Shown here: positions 1 through 6,791 of the stretch, in pieces
Layout: each line of letters begins with the position of its first letter
Position numbering within the stretch: the stretch's first letter is position 1
Assembly: GCA_016214055.1 (NCBI GenBank)
Contig: JACRPE010000025.1
Location: 1 to 64,000 of the forward strand
DNA length: 64,000 nucleotides
Direction: 5' to 3'
From: Candidatus Roizmanbacteria bacterium
GTDB lineage: Bacteria > Patescibacteriota > Microgenomatia > UBA1406 > GWC2-37-13
Translations under genes and position numbers: made by a program
The notes under the pieces: model-generated
Database searches by the model: none
Told to the model about the DNA's origin: nothing
What the model saw: only the letters and a program-made list of their open reading frames with translations

Positions 1-139
1 AACGGAGGCTTATGAAATTTAACGGTACCAAAAAGAACTTTCCTCTCCACTTAAAAGAATGTGAGTGGAGATGGAAACAATCCCAGGAAAAACTGTTCGA
101 AAATCTGTTACAAATTGTTAAAGTGCTAGTCTAGAGCCT
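1..139 (+). mobile_element. 3' end of an IS1595/ISXO2-like insertion sequence
   Basis: The reading frame open from base 3 and stopping at 132-134 encodes about 43 residues with the block FPLHLKECEWRWK. This matches the C-terminus of ISXO2-like (IS1595 family) DDE transposases, which end in a similar HLKECE-W/F-R block. The rest of the element lies left of the window. The end of the element probably falls near 135-139, just past the stop, because the rpiA similarity on the other strand ends there. The terminal inverted repeat cannot be confirmed because its partner is outside the window. Family assignment is from recall of the motif. Confidence 0.7.
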
Positions 140-840
140 ATCTTATTTCCCAAGTCAGTAATAAAATCATTTTTTTTGTCATTTCCTTTCTTTACATTAA
201 CGGTGGTAAAAGGATATGCGCGGAGAAGTTTTTCTTTTACTGCTACAACTCCGCCTGGAATAACCTCAATAGGTAAGTGAAATGTTTCACCAAGATTACT
301 TACAATCTTTGATTCATCCACGACAAAAACTTCATGCGCTGTCATGTGGGCAATAATTTTTTCAAGCGTATGGGCTCCTCCTCCTCCTTTGATTGAATAA
401 AATCCGGTGATCTTATTCTTTTTATCAATCAATACTTTTATTTCGTCTGCCCCATCAAAACCAAATGCGGTCGTTTTCTTTGGTAATTGATCTTCCCTTA
501 TAGATTTGATGTTGCGGAGAGTGTCATCAAACGACTCCGTGTTTTTCAAGCCAACCTGAATGGCTAGTACACTCAATTCTCGAGAAGTAGCAATAGCTTT
601 CATCTCATGATTAATTCTTTTGGTTTTGATTAACTCTCCTATTGCCTGAACAACCTTTTTGCTTGTCGACCCTGACCCAATAGCCAGACTCGTTGGTTGG
701 ATTGACCCAATCATATCAGCCATGTGCCAGGCAACATTCATCTTCATCAATTCTTGTAATGATATTGACGCGTCTTTTTTTTTTAATCGATTAAAGATTT
801 CAGTGCGTGATACTAACGGAGTTACTCCTATAATAACCAT
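118..840 (-). pseudogene. rpiA: Ribose-5-phosphate isomerase A, 3' end cut off by the IS
   Basis: RpiA interconverts ribose-5-phosphate and ribulose-5-phosphate in the cytoplasmic pentose phosphate pathway. The protein shows the family's phosphate loop GSGST (about residue 56), the DGADE block, the KGGGGA block and VDESK, in the right order. A normal RpiA continues about 45-60 residues past the ITDxGN block with a final helix/strand unit. Here the similarity stops at FITDLGNKI, and the last six residues are encoded by the left-edge insertion sequence. The N-terminus carries about 30 extra residues compared with many RpiA proteins. A -10-like TATAAT lies at 853-858. The core active site is present, so residual function is possible, but loss of the C-terminal segment makes this probably inactive. 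An Rpe-like gene is at 33439-34104. Confidence 0.8.
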
Positions 841-940
841 AATGTTGAGTCATTATACCGAATAATTATGCTATATAAGACAGCTTTATAAGCGTCTCAT
901 TTATGGAGGACTTATTCACTGATTTGCAAAACGGCCCGCT

Positions 941-1543
941 ATGGTAGACTGTGTCTACCTTATGTTTTTATTAGCAAAGAATTCGTTGTGTATAAAAAAA
1001 GTGGGAGGAAAGGGCTTTGGAGTCTTTTCAAAAAAAAGTATTAGGGCTGGCATGGTGATCAGTGATTATCTTGGAAAGGTTATAAAGACAGCTGAGTATG
1101 ATCTGGATAAAGACCGGGAGGGACTATACCTCATGTATCTTACCGATCAGGCGTCCATTTATCCCAACCTATCAAAACCCGGACCTCATCTCATCAATCA
1201 TTCCTGTACACCTAACTGCTGGATATATATCTACCACGGCCATACGCTTTTTTTTGCATTGAGAGATATTGATCCTGATGAAGAGCTCACCATTTCCTAT
1301 CTATTAAGCCCTGATGAGGAGACTTGTAAACCCTGTACCCACATTTGCAATTGTGGAAGTAAAAATTGCAATGGCACTTTTCATCTGACGAAAGACAAAT
1401 ATGAAAAATGGCAAAAATTTCTGGATAAAGAAAAGAAAAAAATGAAAGTAGCGAAATTTGCCGTTGGAAAAAATCTTTCCAAACTCCCCTCCTACCCAAA
1501 AACGATTCCACAAAACTTTATTTATGAGTTTATGAATAAATAG
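941..1543 (+). CDS. SET-domain protein (putative protein-lysine methyltransferase)
   Basis: SET domains transfer methyl groups from S-adenosylmethionine to lysine side chains. The 200-residue protein has the SET signature in order: GKGFGVFS near residue 24, the pseudoknot block LINHSCTPNC near residue 84, and DEELTISYL near residue 117. A post-SET-like cysteine cluster follows (CKPC, then CNCGSKNC), which in eukaryotic enzymes binds zinc next to the active site. The C-terminal 50 residues are lysine-rich. An in-frame ATG at 962 is an alternative start and fits the domain boundary better. No chromatin-type substrate is apparent in this window. It stands alone between the divergent rpiA remnant and a small convergent gene. 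Confidence 0.85.
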   Translation: MVDCVYLMFLLAKNSLCIKKVGGKGFGVFSKKSIRAGMVISDYLGKVIKTAEYDLDKDREGLYLMYLTDQASIYPNLSKPGPHLINHSCTPNCWIYIYHGHTLFFALRDIDPDEELTISYLLSPDEETCKPCTHICNCGSKNCNGTFHLTKDKYEKWQKFLDKEKKKMKVAKFAVGKNLSKLPSYPKTIPQNFIYEFMNK

Positions 1544-1549
1544 ACCTTC

Positions 1550-1705
1550 CTATAATCCTCTTCTTTTAATCTCTTCCAGCATTTTTTTTCCAAGAGGTCG
1601 ACAGGCGCAGTTTCTCGAATGGTTTATGTGCCAAACGACTCGCTGATCCAGGGTCGGGTTCTTTGGCATCCTGTTAACTCGATGCCATGAGGCATTAATT
1701 TTCAT
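1550..1705 (-). CDS. Small conserved hypothetical protein, 51 aa
   Basis: This short frame encodes 51 residues with a compositionally real protein: a basic N-terminus (MKINASWHRVNRMPKNPTL), a DQRVVWHINHSRNCACRP block and a charged helical C-terminus ending in KRRGL. The MPKNxTLxQRxxWHxxHxxxCxCRP pattern resembles a family of tiny uncharacterised bacterial proteins that I recall as conserved, with paired Cys and several His residues that could bind a metal. It is convergent with the SET gene, leaving 6 bases between the two stop codons. A purine-rich GGTGGAAAAAG stretch precedes the ATG. Function is unknown. Confidence 0.65.
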   Translation of the reverse strand: MKINASWHRVNRMPKNPTLDQRVVWHINHSRNCACRPLGKKMLEEIKRRGL

Positions 1706-1770
1706 AGCTCTTTTTCCACCCCATAGCTAGAGGGATGGTAAATGTTAGTAAGTAAATAGTAACTTAGAGA

Positions 1771-2961
1771 CTATTTTTTTATTTTTTTATAAATATAAAG
1801 TGCAATTACCAGGGCACCCAACAATACAACAACAATAACCGCCGGGGAATAGTCTGTTTTTGCCGGTTTTGTCCATTTTTTTTCCTCCTCAACCGGATCA
1901 AATACACCTTTCTTTCCCAGGCCTTTTTTATCTGCCATCATCGTCTCTCCTTTTTGTATCATTTCAGATCTTCCGCTGGTTCGAGAGGTAAATAATATGC
2001 TTCCATTAATAACTTTGAGGGTTGAAGTCCCTTTTCGTTCTTCGACTACAAAGGTCGTCCCTTTAATTCCCAGTACTGCCTGACTCGTTTGTACCTCTAT
2101 CGTCTCCCCGTTTGCAATTTTTTTAAAATTCGACCAGATTTTCCCCCCTATTAACATCAGCTGGCTTTTTGATTTAAAATTTTTGATGACGATCTCTGAA
2201 TTAGGGGGTAATTTATATGTTGACATGTCCGCAAATGTGATGATGACATTGCTGTCCTCACCGGTAAAAATATGCATTCCCGGTTCAATTTTCACGCCCA
2301 TTTTGGCAAACCTTCTATCGTCCGGGTTTCCGTCCGGGTACATCTCAACTTCTCCTTGAATGCTTGCAAACCTTGCCCCCGTATCCACTCCGGGCTGATA
2401 CTCAATATCGGGCACATCATAAATCTGTTCTGTTTTATCTACGCCCCCGGGAGAAACTCCCGCATAAGTCACCCTGCCTAAGCGGGGAAACTCTATTTTC
2501 ATGCCGTCACCGTCGACTTTACCGGAAAAGGAGGATTTGGGAAGATTTTTTGTCCCTTTCAGTTCGGCAACATTGCCGCTTGTAAACGTATGTATTTTCA
2601 CGCGACTATGATTGTATGAAAAATTTCCCTTTATGCTTTTCTTATCTGCGTCATATGTTCCGTTTAACTTGATGGCTGCACTTCCCGAATAGCTATCGCC
2701 ATTCAGCTCAAAGTTGAATGGTATCTCCGCTTCTCCCGATACTTCTCCGCTTTCAGAAATATTGATCGTCAATTGGGTAAATAAGTCCTGGCCTATCACC
2801 CGGTACTCTTCACTTTCCCCTGAAGCATTTTCAAACTGTCCATTGGTAAGAATAAAAGTATCTGCTGCATGTATATATGGGGTCCTCGCAAAGCCAAAGA
2901 GAATAAAAAGGGTTCGGAAGGAAATAAAAAGTAATAGTACCATGCGTACTAGTTTCTTCAT
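1771..2961 (-). CDS. Exported FecR-domain protein with C-terminal membrane anchor
   Basis: A signal peptide occupies about residues 1-33 (basic start, LLLFISF core, ending near YIHAA). The middle of the 396-residue protein is beta-rich. From about residue 225 it carries a FecR-type beta domain, with the typical flow GMHIFTGEDSNVIITFADMS, then LPPNSEIVI, GGKIWSNF and TSQAVLGIKGTTFVVE. A single transmembrane helix (about 373-391) ends in KKIKK, predicting an outward-facing domain anchored at its C-terminus. FecR domains act in iron-sensing anti-sigma proteins, but stand-alone exported versions like this are common and of unknown role. No sigma factor or TonB receptor is adjacent. Confidence 0.75.
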   Translation of the reverse strand: MKKLVRMVLLLFISFRTLFILFGFARTPYIHAADTFILTNGQFENASGESEEYRVIGQDLFTQLTINISESGEVSGEAEIPFNFELNGDSYSGSAAIKLNGTYDADKKSIKGNFSYNHSRVKIHTFTSGNVAELKGTKNLPKSSFSGKVDGDGMKIEFPRLGRVTYAGVSPGGVDKTEQIYDVPDIEYQPGVDTGARFASIQGEVEMYPDGNPDDRRFAKMGVKIEPGMHIFTGEDSNVIITFADMSTYKLPPNSEIVIKNFKSKSQLMLIGGKIWSNFKKIANGETIEVQTSQAVLGIKGTTFVVEERKGTSTLKVINGSILFTSRTSGRSEMIQKGETMMADKKGLGKKGVFDPVEEEKKWTKPAKTDYSPAVIVVVLLGALVIALYIYKKIKK

Positions 2962-3002
2962 TCCTCAATGATACCACATACAACTTTGATACAATCATAT
3001 CT

Positions 3003-3419
3003 ATGAGATTTAACAATATCCTCCCCGAGTTATACGTAATCGATTTCAAAAAAAGTTTACATTTTTATACTGTCCTCCTGGGATTTAAACTTGAGTATCA
3101 GCGCACCGATCCCCTCTTTGCATTTCTCTCCTATCAGGGTAGTCAGCTTATGATTCAACAGGAGGATGAAGATGAAGTATGGCATAACGGAAAACCCGAA
3201 TATCCCTTTGGACGGGGGATAAATTTTCAGATAGAAACTGACGATGTCCAAAAAATTATTGACTCCCTTGCAAAACATAATTATCCGCTGAAAAGAGGGG
3301 CAAAAGACAGTTGGTATAAGGTCAAGGATACGCTTCACGGGTGCCGGGAAATTCTCGTGATGGATCCAAGCGGGTATCTTCTCCGTTTTTCACAAGGATT
3401 GGGGGTAAAAAAGGAGTAA
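3003..3419 (+). CDS. VOC-family (glyoxalase/bleomycin-resistance-like) protein
   Basis: The 138-residue protein matches the vicinal-oxygen-chelate fold as seen in bleomycin-resistance-like proteins: an N-terminal strand with PELYVIDFKKSLHFYTVLLGF, a central FAFLSYQGSQLMIQQ strand pair, and a second half with GINFQIETDDVQKIIDSL, then REILVMDPSGYLLRFSQ. The motif FxxxDPxGYLLRF is typical of the final strand. Many members bind metal, others bind drugs; no specific substrate can be assigned. It starts 41 bases from the divergent FecR-like gene and its stop is 1 base from the convergent GNAT gene. Confidence 0.85.
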   Translation: MRFNNILPELYVIDFKKSLHFYTVLLGFKLEYQRTDPLFAFLSYQGSQLMIQQEDEDEVWHNGKPEYPFGRGINFQIETDDVQKIIDSLAKHNYPLKRGAKDSWYKVKDTLHGCREILVMDPSGYLLRFSQGLGVKKE

Positions 3420-3420
3420 A

Positions 3421-3834
3421 TTATTTTATCTCTCTCGTATACACTACAAAATCTTTGTGGAAGTGAAAGTCGGGAAGAGTACCCACCAAAACAAAGCCGA
3501 GCTTTTTATAGAAAATATTTTCTGACCAATCTTTTCCCGTGATAAGCCACGTCCGATGTGCTCCTAATTTTTTGCCGAACTCTTCTGCTTTTTTGATGAG
3601 CATCGTGCCAATTCCTTTTCCCCGTGCACGTTCTACCGTGATAAGAGAATCAATATAGATGACGCCAGACCCGTGTTTTCCCTCAACTGTACCTACTATT
3701 TTTCTCCTCTCAACCGCTTTTAATCGGAATTCTTTCTCCTTCCAATCGATTCTTTTTCCATAATGGGGGACGTCCACTCGGTGCCATTCTTCAATAAGGG
3801 CTTCTTTACTGGTGGCTTTTGATATTTTTATCAT
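3421..3834 (-). CDS. GNAT-family N-acetyltransferase
   Basis: A compact 137-residue GNAT enzyme. The acetyl-CoA pyrophosphate-binding loop reads ARGKGIGTMLIKKAEEF (about residues 70-86), preceded by the IYIDSLITVERA strand, and followed by FYKKLGFVLVGTL, the usual motif B. GNAT enzymes transfer the acetyl group of acetyl-CoA to an amine; the substrate cannot be read from sequence. It lies 8 bases downstream of the S51-like gene on the same strand, so 4421-5008, 3843-4424 and this gene probably form one transcript. Confidence 0.85.
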   Translation of the reverse strand: MIKISKATSKEALIEEWHRVDVPHYGKRIDWKEKEFRLKAVERRKIVGTVEGKHGSGVIYIDSLITVERARGKGIGTMLIKKAEEFGKKLGAHRTWLITGKDWSENIFYKKLGFVLVGTLPDFHFHKDFVVYTREIK

Positions 3835-3842
3835 AAAGACTA

Positions 3843-4424
3843 TTATATCTTGAATACTTCAAATTTTTCCTCCTCAATGAGCAATAAGGGTGTTTGGGGG
3901 TCTTTTTCTTTTAACATTGCAATCTTCCTCTCTTTATTTGTTTCCACATTCCAATGACAAAGGATATTGTATGGAGCAAGGCCTAGCCCGCCATATACCG
4001 TATTTTCATTTTGACTACTGAGTGATAATACATAATGCTTTGATGCAAGAAAGGCTCCCATTGAGCTCCCTATAAATACTTTATTCTCAAGCGCTCCTTT
4101 TAAGAATTGTAGGTTTGACATATATTGTCTTAAAAACTCTTCTTCACCGCCGGAAAAATATATCACATCTGCTTCTTTTAATTGCGAGGGTAAATTCTCA
4201 AATGCGCTAATAATATTTATGTCAACTTTCTTTGTTGCTTCTTGTAAAATCTTGGCTTTATCTGCTTCAAATAATTCATTCCATTTTTTCCTATCTCGCG
4301 CCCAATAACACAAGAGAATCTTTACGTGGTTTTTTTGAACCGTGTCTGTGAATTGTTTAAAAAATAATTTATTGCTCGCAGAATCAATTTTAGTTCTTCC
4401 TCCGTGGAGGATGTAGGTGGTCAT
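3843..4424 (-). CDS. S51/class I glutamine-amidotransferase-like protein (dipeptidase E-like)
   Basis: The 193-residue protein resembles the peptidase E (S51) branch of the class I glutamine amidotransferase-like fold. The block ADVIYFSGGEEEFLRQYM corresponds to the nucleotide/glycine-rich strand, and VFIGSSMGAFLASK carries the nucleophile elbow, with Ser in the GxSxGA motif. A His appears later in LCHWNVE. Peptidase E cleaves N-terminal aspartyl dipeptides, but many relatives are uncharacterised. The start codon overlaps the stop of the upstream DUF4256 gene by 4 bases (ATGA), which indicates translational coupling. Confidence 0.7.
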   Translation of the reverse strand: MTTYILHGGRTKIDSASNKLFFKQFTDTVQKNHVKILLCYWARDRKKWNELFEADKAKILQEATKKVDINIISAFENLPSQLKEADVIYFSGGEEEFLRQYMSNLQFLKGALENKVFIGSSMGAFLASKHYVLSLSSQNENTVYGGLGLAPYNILCHWNVETNKERKIAMLKEKDPQTPLLLIEEEKFEVFKI

Positions 4425-5008
4425 ATTTTTAACAAGCCGCGAAATCCACGAGAGGCATAGTAAGAATCCGCTCCGTTGTGATATATGAAGACGTGATCGT
4501 AGCGGCGATCGGCAAAGATAGCTCCACCGTGTTTCCTGATTTCTAGGGGTGTTTTCACCCAGCTTGATGTCTTCGTGTCGAATTCTCCAAGCATCTGTAA
4601 CTCCCGATACTGTTCTTCCGTCAAAATCTCTATACCCATGGATGCGGCCAAATCAAGGGCGGTGTCTTTTGGTTTAAATTCTTTTCTTGACTCCAGTGCC
4701 GCGCGGTCATAACAGAGGCTTCGGCGTCCTTTCGGACTTTCTGAGGCGCAATCATAGAAAATATATTCATCTGTCTTTTTATCGTAGCCAATAATGTCCG
4801 GCTCTCCACCCGTTCTCTCCATTTCTGAAAGTGACCAGAGTTTTTCAGGGTTGGCTAATAACTTTGCCTGTACTTTATCCCACACAAGACCTTTATGGAG
4901 GTTCATGCCTGCCTGCCGGCCAGGCAGGTTTTTCTCAAAACGTGTTTTCAATACTCTTAGTAGTACTTTGCTTTGCTCAGGAGACAACTTGTTTTTATTA
5001 CTACTCAT
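4421..5008 (-). CDS. DUF4256-family protein with a repeat-encoded insertion
   Basis: The 195-residue sequence follows the DUF4256 family closely: KGLVWDKVQAKLLANPEKLWSL, then METGGEPDxIGYD-like text, FYDCASESPKGRRSLCYDR, LTEEQYRELQ and the C-terminal VFIYHNGADSYYASRGFRG. The biochemical role of the family is unknown. Near residue 30 the peptide LPGRQAG interrupts the expected junction between FEKN and MNLHKG; it is encoded by the palindromic repeat at 4908-4928, whose length is a multiple of three, so the frame is kept. It is the first gene of a short minus-strand operon with the S51-like and GNAT genes. Confidence 0.85.
   Translation of the reverse strand: MSSNKNKLSPEQSKVLLRVLKTRFEKNLPGRQAGMNLHKGLVWDKVQAKLLANPEKLWSLSEMERTGGEPDIIGYDKKTDEYIFYDCASESPKGRRSLCYDRAALESRKEFKPKDTALDLAASMGIEILTEEQYRELQMLGEFDTKTSSWVKTPLEIRKHGGAIFADRRYDHVFIYHNGADSYYASRGFRGLLKI
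4908..4928. repeat. CCTGCC/GGCAGG palindromic repeat inside a gene
   Basis: A 21-base near-palindrome with arms CCTGCCTG and CAGGCAGG around CCGGC. A related palindrome is at 36520-36533. It lies within the DUF4256 reading frame and encodes LPGRQAG without shifting the frame. Confidence 0.75.
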
Positions 5009-5100
5009 GCTTTTATTTTATCACTATTTTCACTTCATTGCTTTTGGCACCCCTTGATGATTTTTTTCCTATCATTGCGCAGTGTAGTGGAAAGTTAAGC

Positions 5101-5115
5101 ACACCTCCGAGGTGT
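5101..5115. repeat. ACACCTCCGAGGTGT repeat, copy 1
   Basis: A 15-base sequence with 7-base inverted arms ACACCTC/GAGGTGT around one central base. An identical copy is at 5422-5436; the two flank the small gene at 5198-5407. The surrounding 5009-5197 stretch shows no other feature I can support. Confidence 0.7.
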
Positions 5116-5197
5116 ATGGGGTCGTTATAACAGTCTAAAACAATAAAACACTTCATTACTTATGATATTCTTGATTCTGCAGAGTGCCTTTATAGAT

Positions 5198-5407
5198 TTA
5201 CCTTCTTTTCCACCACCCACCAAAAACATCCCTTAAATCCAAACCAAAATAAGCAAGCGATGAAAATACGAAAAAAGTAGCAACGCTTTCATCCAGATTC
5301 CCAATTAAAGGAAAATTATCAGGAATGATTTCAAATATTCCCAATCCCGGGTTAAGAAGATATAAAAAGGAAAGTATACCGATTATTGCAACCACTATTT
5401 TTTTCAT
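5198..5407 (-). CDS. Small membrane protein, DUF1232-like
   Basis: A 69-residue protein with an N-terminal hydrophobic helix (VVAIIGILSFLYLL) and a second one (SVATFFVFSSLAYFGL), ending in WWKRR. The block IPDNFPLIGNLDESVA resembles the IPDFIPVxGxLDD core of DUF1232/YkvA-like small membrane proteins. Function is unknown. It is bracketed by two identical 15-base palindromic repeats, 83 bases below and 15 bases above the frame. Confidence 0.6.
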   Translation of the reverse strand: MKKIVVAIIGILSFLYLLNPGLGIFEIIPDNFPLIGNLDESVATFFVFSSLAYFGLDLRDVFGGWWKRR

Positions 5408-5421
5408 AATTAAATCATTAC

Positions 5422-5436
5422 ACCTCCGAGGTGTGG
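5422..5436. repeat. ACACCTCCGAGGTGT repeat, copy 2
   Basis: Identical to the copy at 5101-5115. It sits between the starts/ends of two minus-strand genes, 15 bases upstream of the small DUF1232-like gene, and may form a hairpin in RNA. Confidence 0.7.
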
Positions 5437-5443
5437 GAATCTC

Positions 5444-5731
5444 TTATATTGGCGCATTTCCCCCATTATTTATATTCACTTCACCAGTGTCTGGGGAGTC
5501 TTTTGAGATATTCTCATGTGCCGGCAACCCTTCATTCAAAATAGTTGCTCCGTCCTTTGTAAGCTCAACTGCCGCATTATCCAATACAGGGGGAAGATTT
5601 TCGTTGGGTCCCTTATGAAGATCGCTAAGTGCGTCACCTAATTCCCTTAGTGTTATTTCCGGTTGAGATTCTGGTGTGGGTGGTGATCCATGACCCGGAG
5701 GTAAATCAGGACTACTACTTGATTCTTGCAT
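5444..5731 (-). CDS. Hypothetical acidic, proline-rich protein, 95 aa
   Basis: The frame encodes 95 residues with a disordered, Ser/Pro-rich N-terminus (SSSSPDLPPGHGSPPTPESQPE), one plausible helix (TLRELGDALSDLHK) and an Asn/Gly-rich end. It has no signal peptide, membrane segment or motif I recognise. The position between same-strand genes and the lack of any competing frame make it plausible, but it could be a chance open frame. Confidence 0.45.
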   Translation of the reverse strand: MQESSSSPDLPPGHGSPPTPESQPEITLRELGDALSDLHKGPNENLPPVLDNAAVELTKDGATILNEGLPAHENISKDSPDTGEVNINNGGNAPI

Positions 5732-5773
5732 GATAAATCCTAAAAAGATTAACTCCTTTTGTAAAATATGCAG

Positions 5774-6058
5774 CTCCCCCGACTGGACTCGGACCAGTAA
5801 CCTTGTCGTTACACTTTATTCTCATTTTTCAATGAGGCGTGGACTATCTCATTCCCGTTAACATTTTGTGTTAGGGCGGGACCGGGCGTATAGTCTCTGA
5901 ACCTTCCCCGCCTTGGCGGGGCTTGGCTGCGGATTACCATATTCCAATTAAGTTGAAATGAAGGCTTCCCGACAGTTAACCCGGTTTTCATCCCGATATT
6001 TCTATCGGGCGCTGCGATATTTCACAGCGACCTGCTCTACCAATTGAGCTACAGGGGA
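5774..6058 (-). tRNA. tRNA-Asn(GTT), interrupted by a group I intron
   Basis: The 5' exon is 6058-6024 and the 3' exon 5811-5774. The acceptor stem is TCCCCTG with CGGGGGA, D stem GCTC/GAGC, T arm ACTGG-TCCGAGT-CCAGT, discriminator G, no encoded CCA. After removal of 5812-6023 the anticodon loop becomes CTGTTAA, anticodon GTT, and the whole closely resembles bacterial tRNA-Asn. The anticodon stem is GGTCG/CGACA, with a mismatch at the outermost pair. A -10-like TATAAT sits 9 bases upstream. Confidence 0.9.
5812..6023 (-). ncRNA. Group I intron in tRNA-Asn anticodon loop, 212 nt
   Basis: Read on the minus strand, the insert shows the conserved group I elements in order: a P1 helix in which exon bases CGCTGT pair with the guide GCAGCG, ending in the required U.G wobble at the 5' splice site; GGTAATCCGCAGCCAAGC (P4/P6 side); GGTTCAGAGACTATACG followed by CCGGTCC (P7/P3 core, guanosine-binding site); and GAGATAGTCC. 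The last intron base is G, as the splicing mechanism requires. It would self-splice by two transesterifications starting with an external guanosine. It carries no reading frame. The insertion falls between anticodon positions 35 and 36. Confidence 0.88.
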
Positions 6059-6067
6059 TCGCTAATT

Positions 6068-6096
6068 ATTATACAGTAAACACTCCTGATATCCAA
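6068..6096 (-). promoter_or_regulatory. Sigma-70-like promoter of tRNA-Asn
   Basis: On the minus strand, TTGGAT (6091-6096), 17 bases and TATAAT (6068-6073), ending 9 bases before the tRNA. The promoter lies inside the 3' end of the upstream gene (6069-6740). Confidence 0.6.
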
Positions 6097-6740
6097 CCCA
6101 AAATCCTTCTTAATAAACGCACATCGCTAATTGTGACGCGACAAACTCCAAATTCATGTTTTGATTTTCTGAACCTATTTGGGTTATTTTTTACAATATA
6201 ACTTTTAGTAAATTGTGCTTGCGGGATATGTAGTAGGGTTGACCAATACTTTTTAACTTTATTTTCGTTTAGATTATCGTGAAGGTATAAACTACACCTC
6301 ATTCGTTCTGGTTTAACCTCACAATATGTTCTTAACCACTCAACCATGAATACTAATGCTTTTGCATCTGTGTTTGTAAATGCCACATTGTGTCCCGCCT
6401 TATCTCCTTCAGCAAAATATAGCGCTATACCAATTAAAAAGCGCTCTCTGTTTTTAATACTCCCTATTTCATTCTTTGCTCCATTAATTATGTTGGTCGT
6501 TTCTGTTATTCTTTTTTCTATCTTCTTTCGTGCAGCGACCAAGCTTCCTTTTAGCCCAGCTTTTTTCCTATTCTCTTGAAGTGTTTTTAATTGATCCTTT
6601 GCAAGAAGTATGTCTCGGGTCCATAGTGAAACGGATGATTTTGCAACTTTAAGTTTTTGCTGTATCGCCCTTACCGATAATCCAGATTTTCTTAATTCAA
6701 TAGAATCTTGTTTTAGTTGAAGTTTGCCAGAGTACCCCAT
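6069..6740 (-). CDS. HTH protein with LAGLIDADG-like domain (putative)
   Basis: The 223-residue protein starts with a helix-turn-helix (LRKSGLSVRAIQQKLKVAKSSVSLW, about residues 17-41), followed by a basic coiled region and a second domain starting GIALYFAEGDKAGHNVAFTNTDAKALVFMVEWLRTY. The pattern G-YxAEG, then FTNTD, then a later WSxLxxIPQAQFTKSYI block resembles CPR proteins that I recall as distant LAGLIDADG homing-endonuclease-like folds. It ends 10 bases upstream of an intron-containing tRNA and on the same strand. Its function is unknown; a role in DNA cleavage, mobility or regulation is only inferred. The intron itself has no ORF, so this could be a free-standing partner, but I see no direct evidence. 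Confidence 0.55.
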   Translation of the reverse strand: MGYSGKLQLKQDSIELRKSGLSVRAIQQKLKVAKSSVSLWTRDILLAKDQLKTLQENRKKAGLKGSLVAARKKIEKRITETTNIINGAKNEIGSIKNRERFLIGIALYFAEGDKAGHNVAFTNTDAKALVFMVEWLRTYCEVKPERMRCSLYLHDNLNENKVKKYWSTLLHIPQAQFTKSYIVKNNPNRFRKSKHEFGVCRVTISDVRLLRRILGWISGVFTV

Positions 6741-6791
6741 TTAATAAATATACTATTTTGGACCAGGGATTTCAATGTGTGCGCTACTTTT

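Noticed and set aside
5809-5991. Open frame of 60 codons on the minus strand within the tRNA-Asn region
   Set aside because: It runs through the conserved core of the group I intron; the RNA structure explains the sequence.
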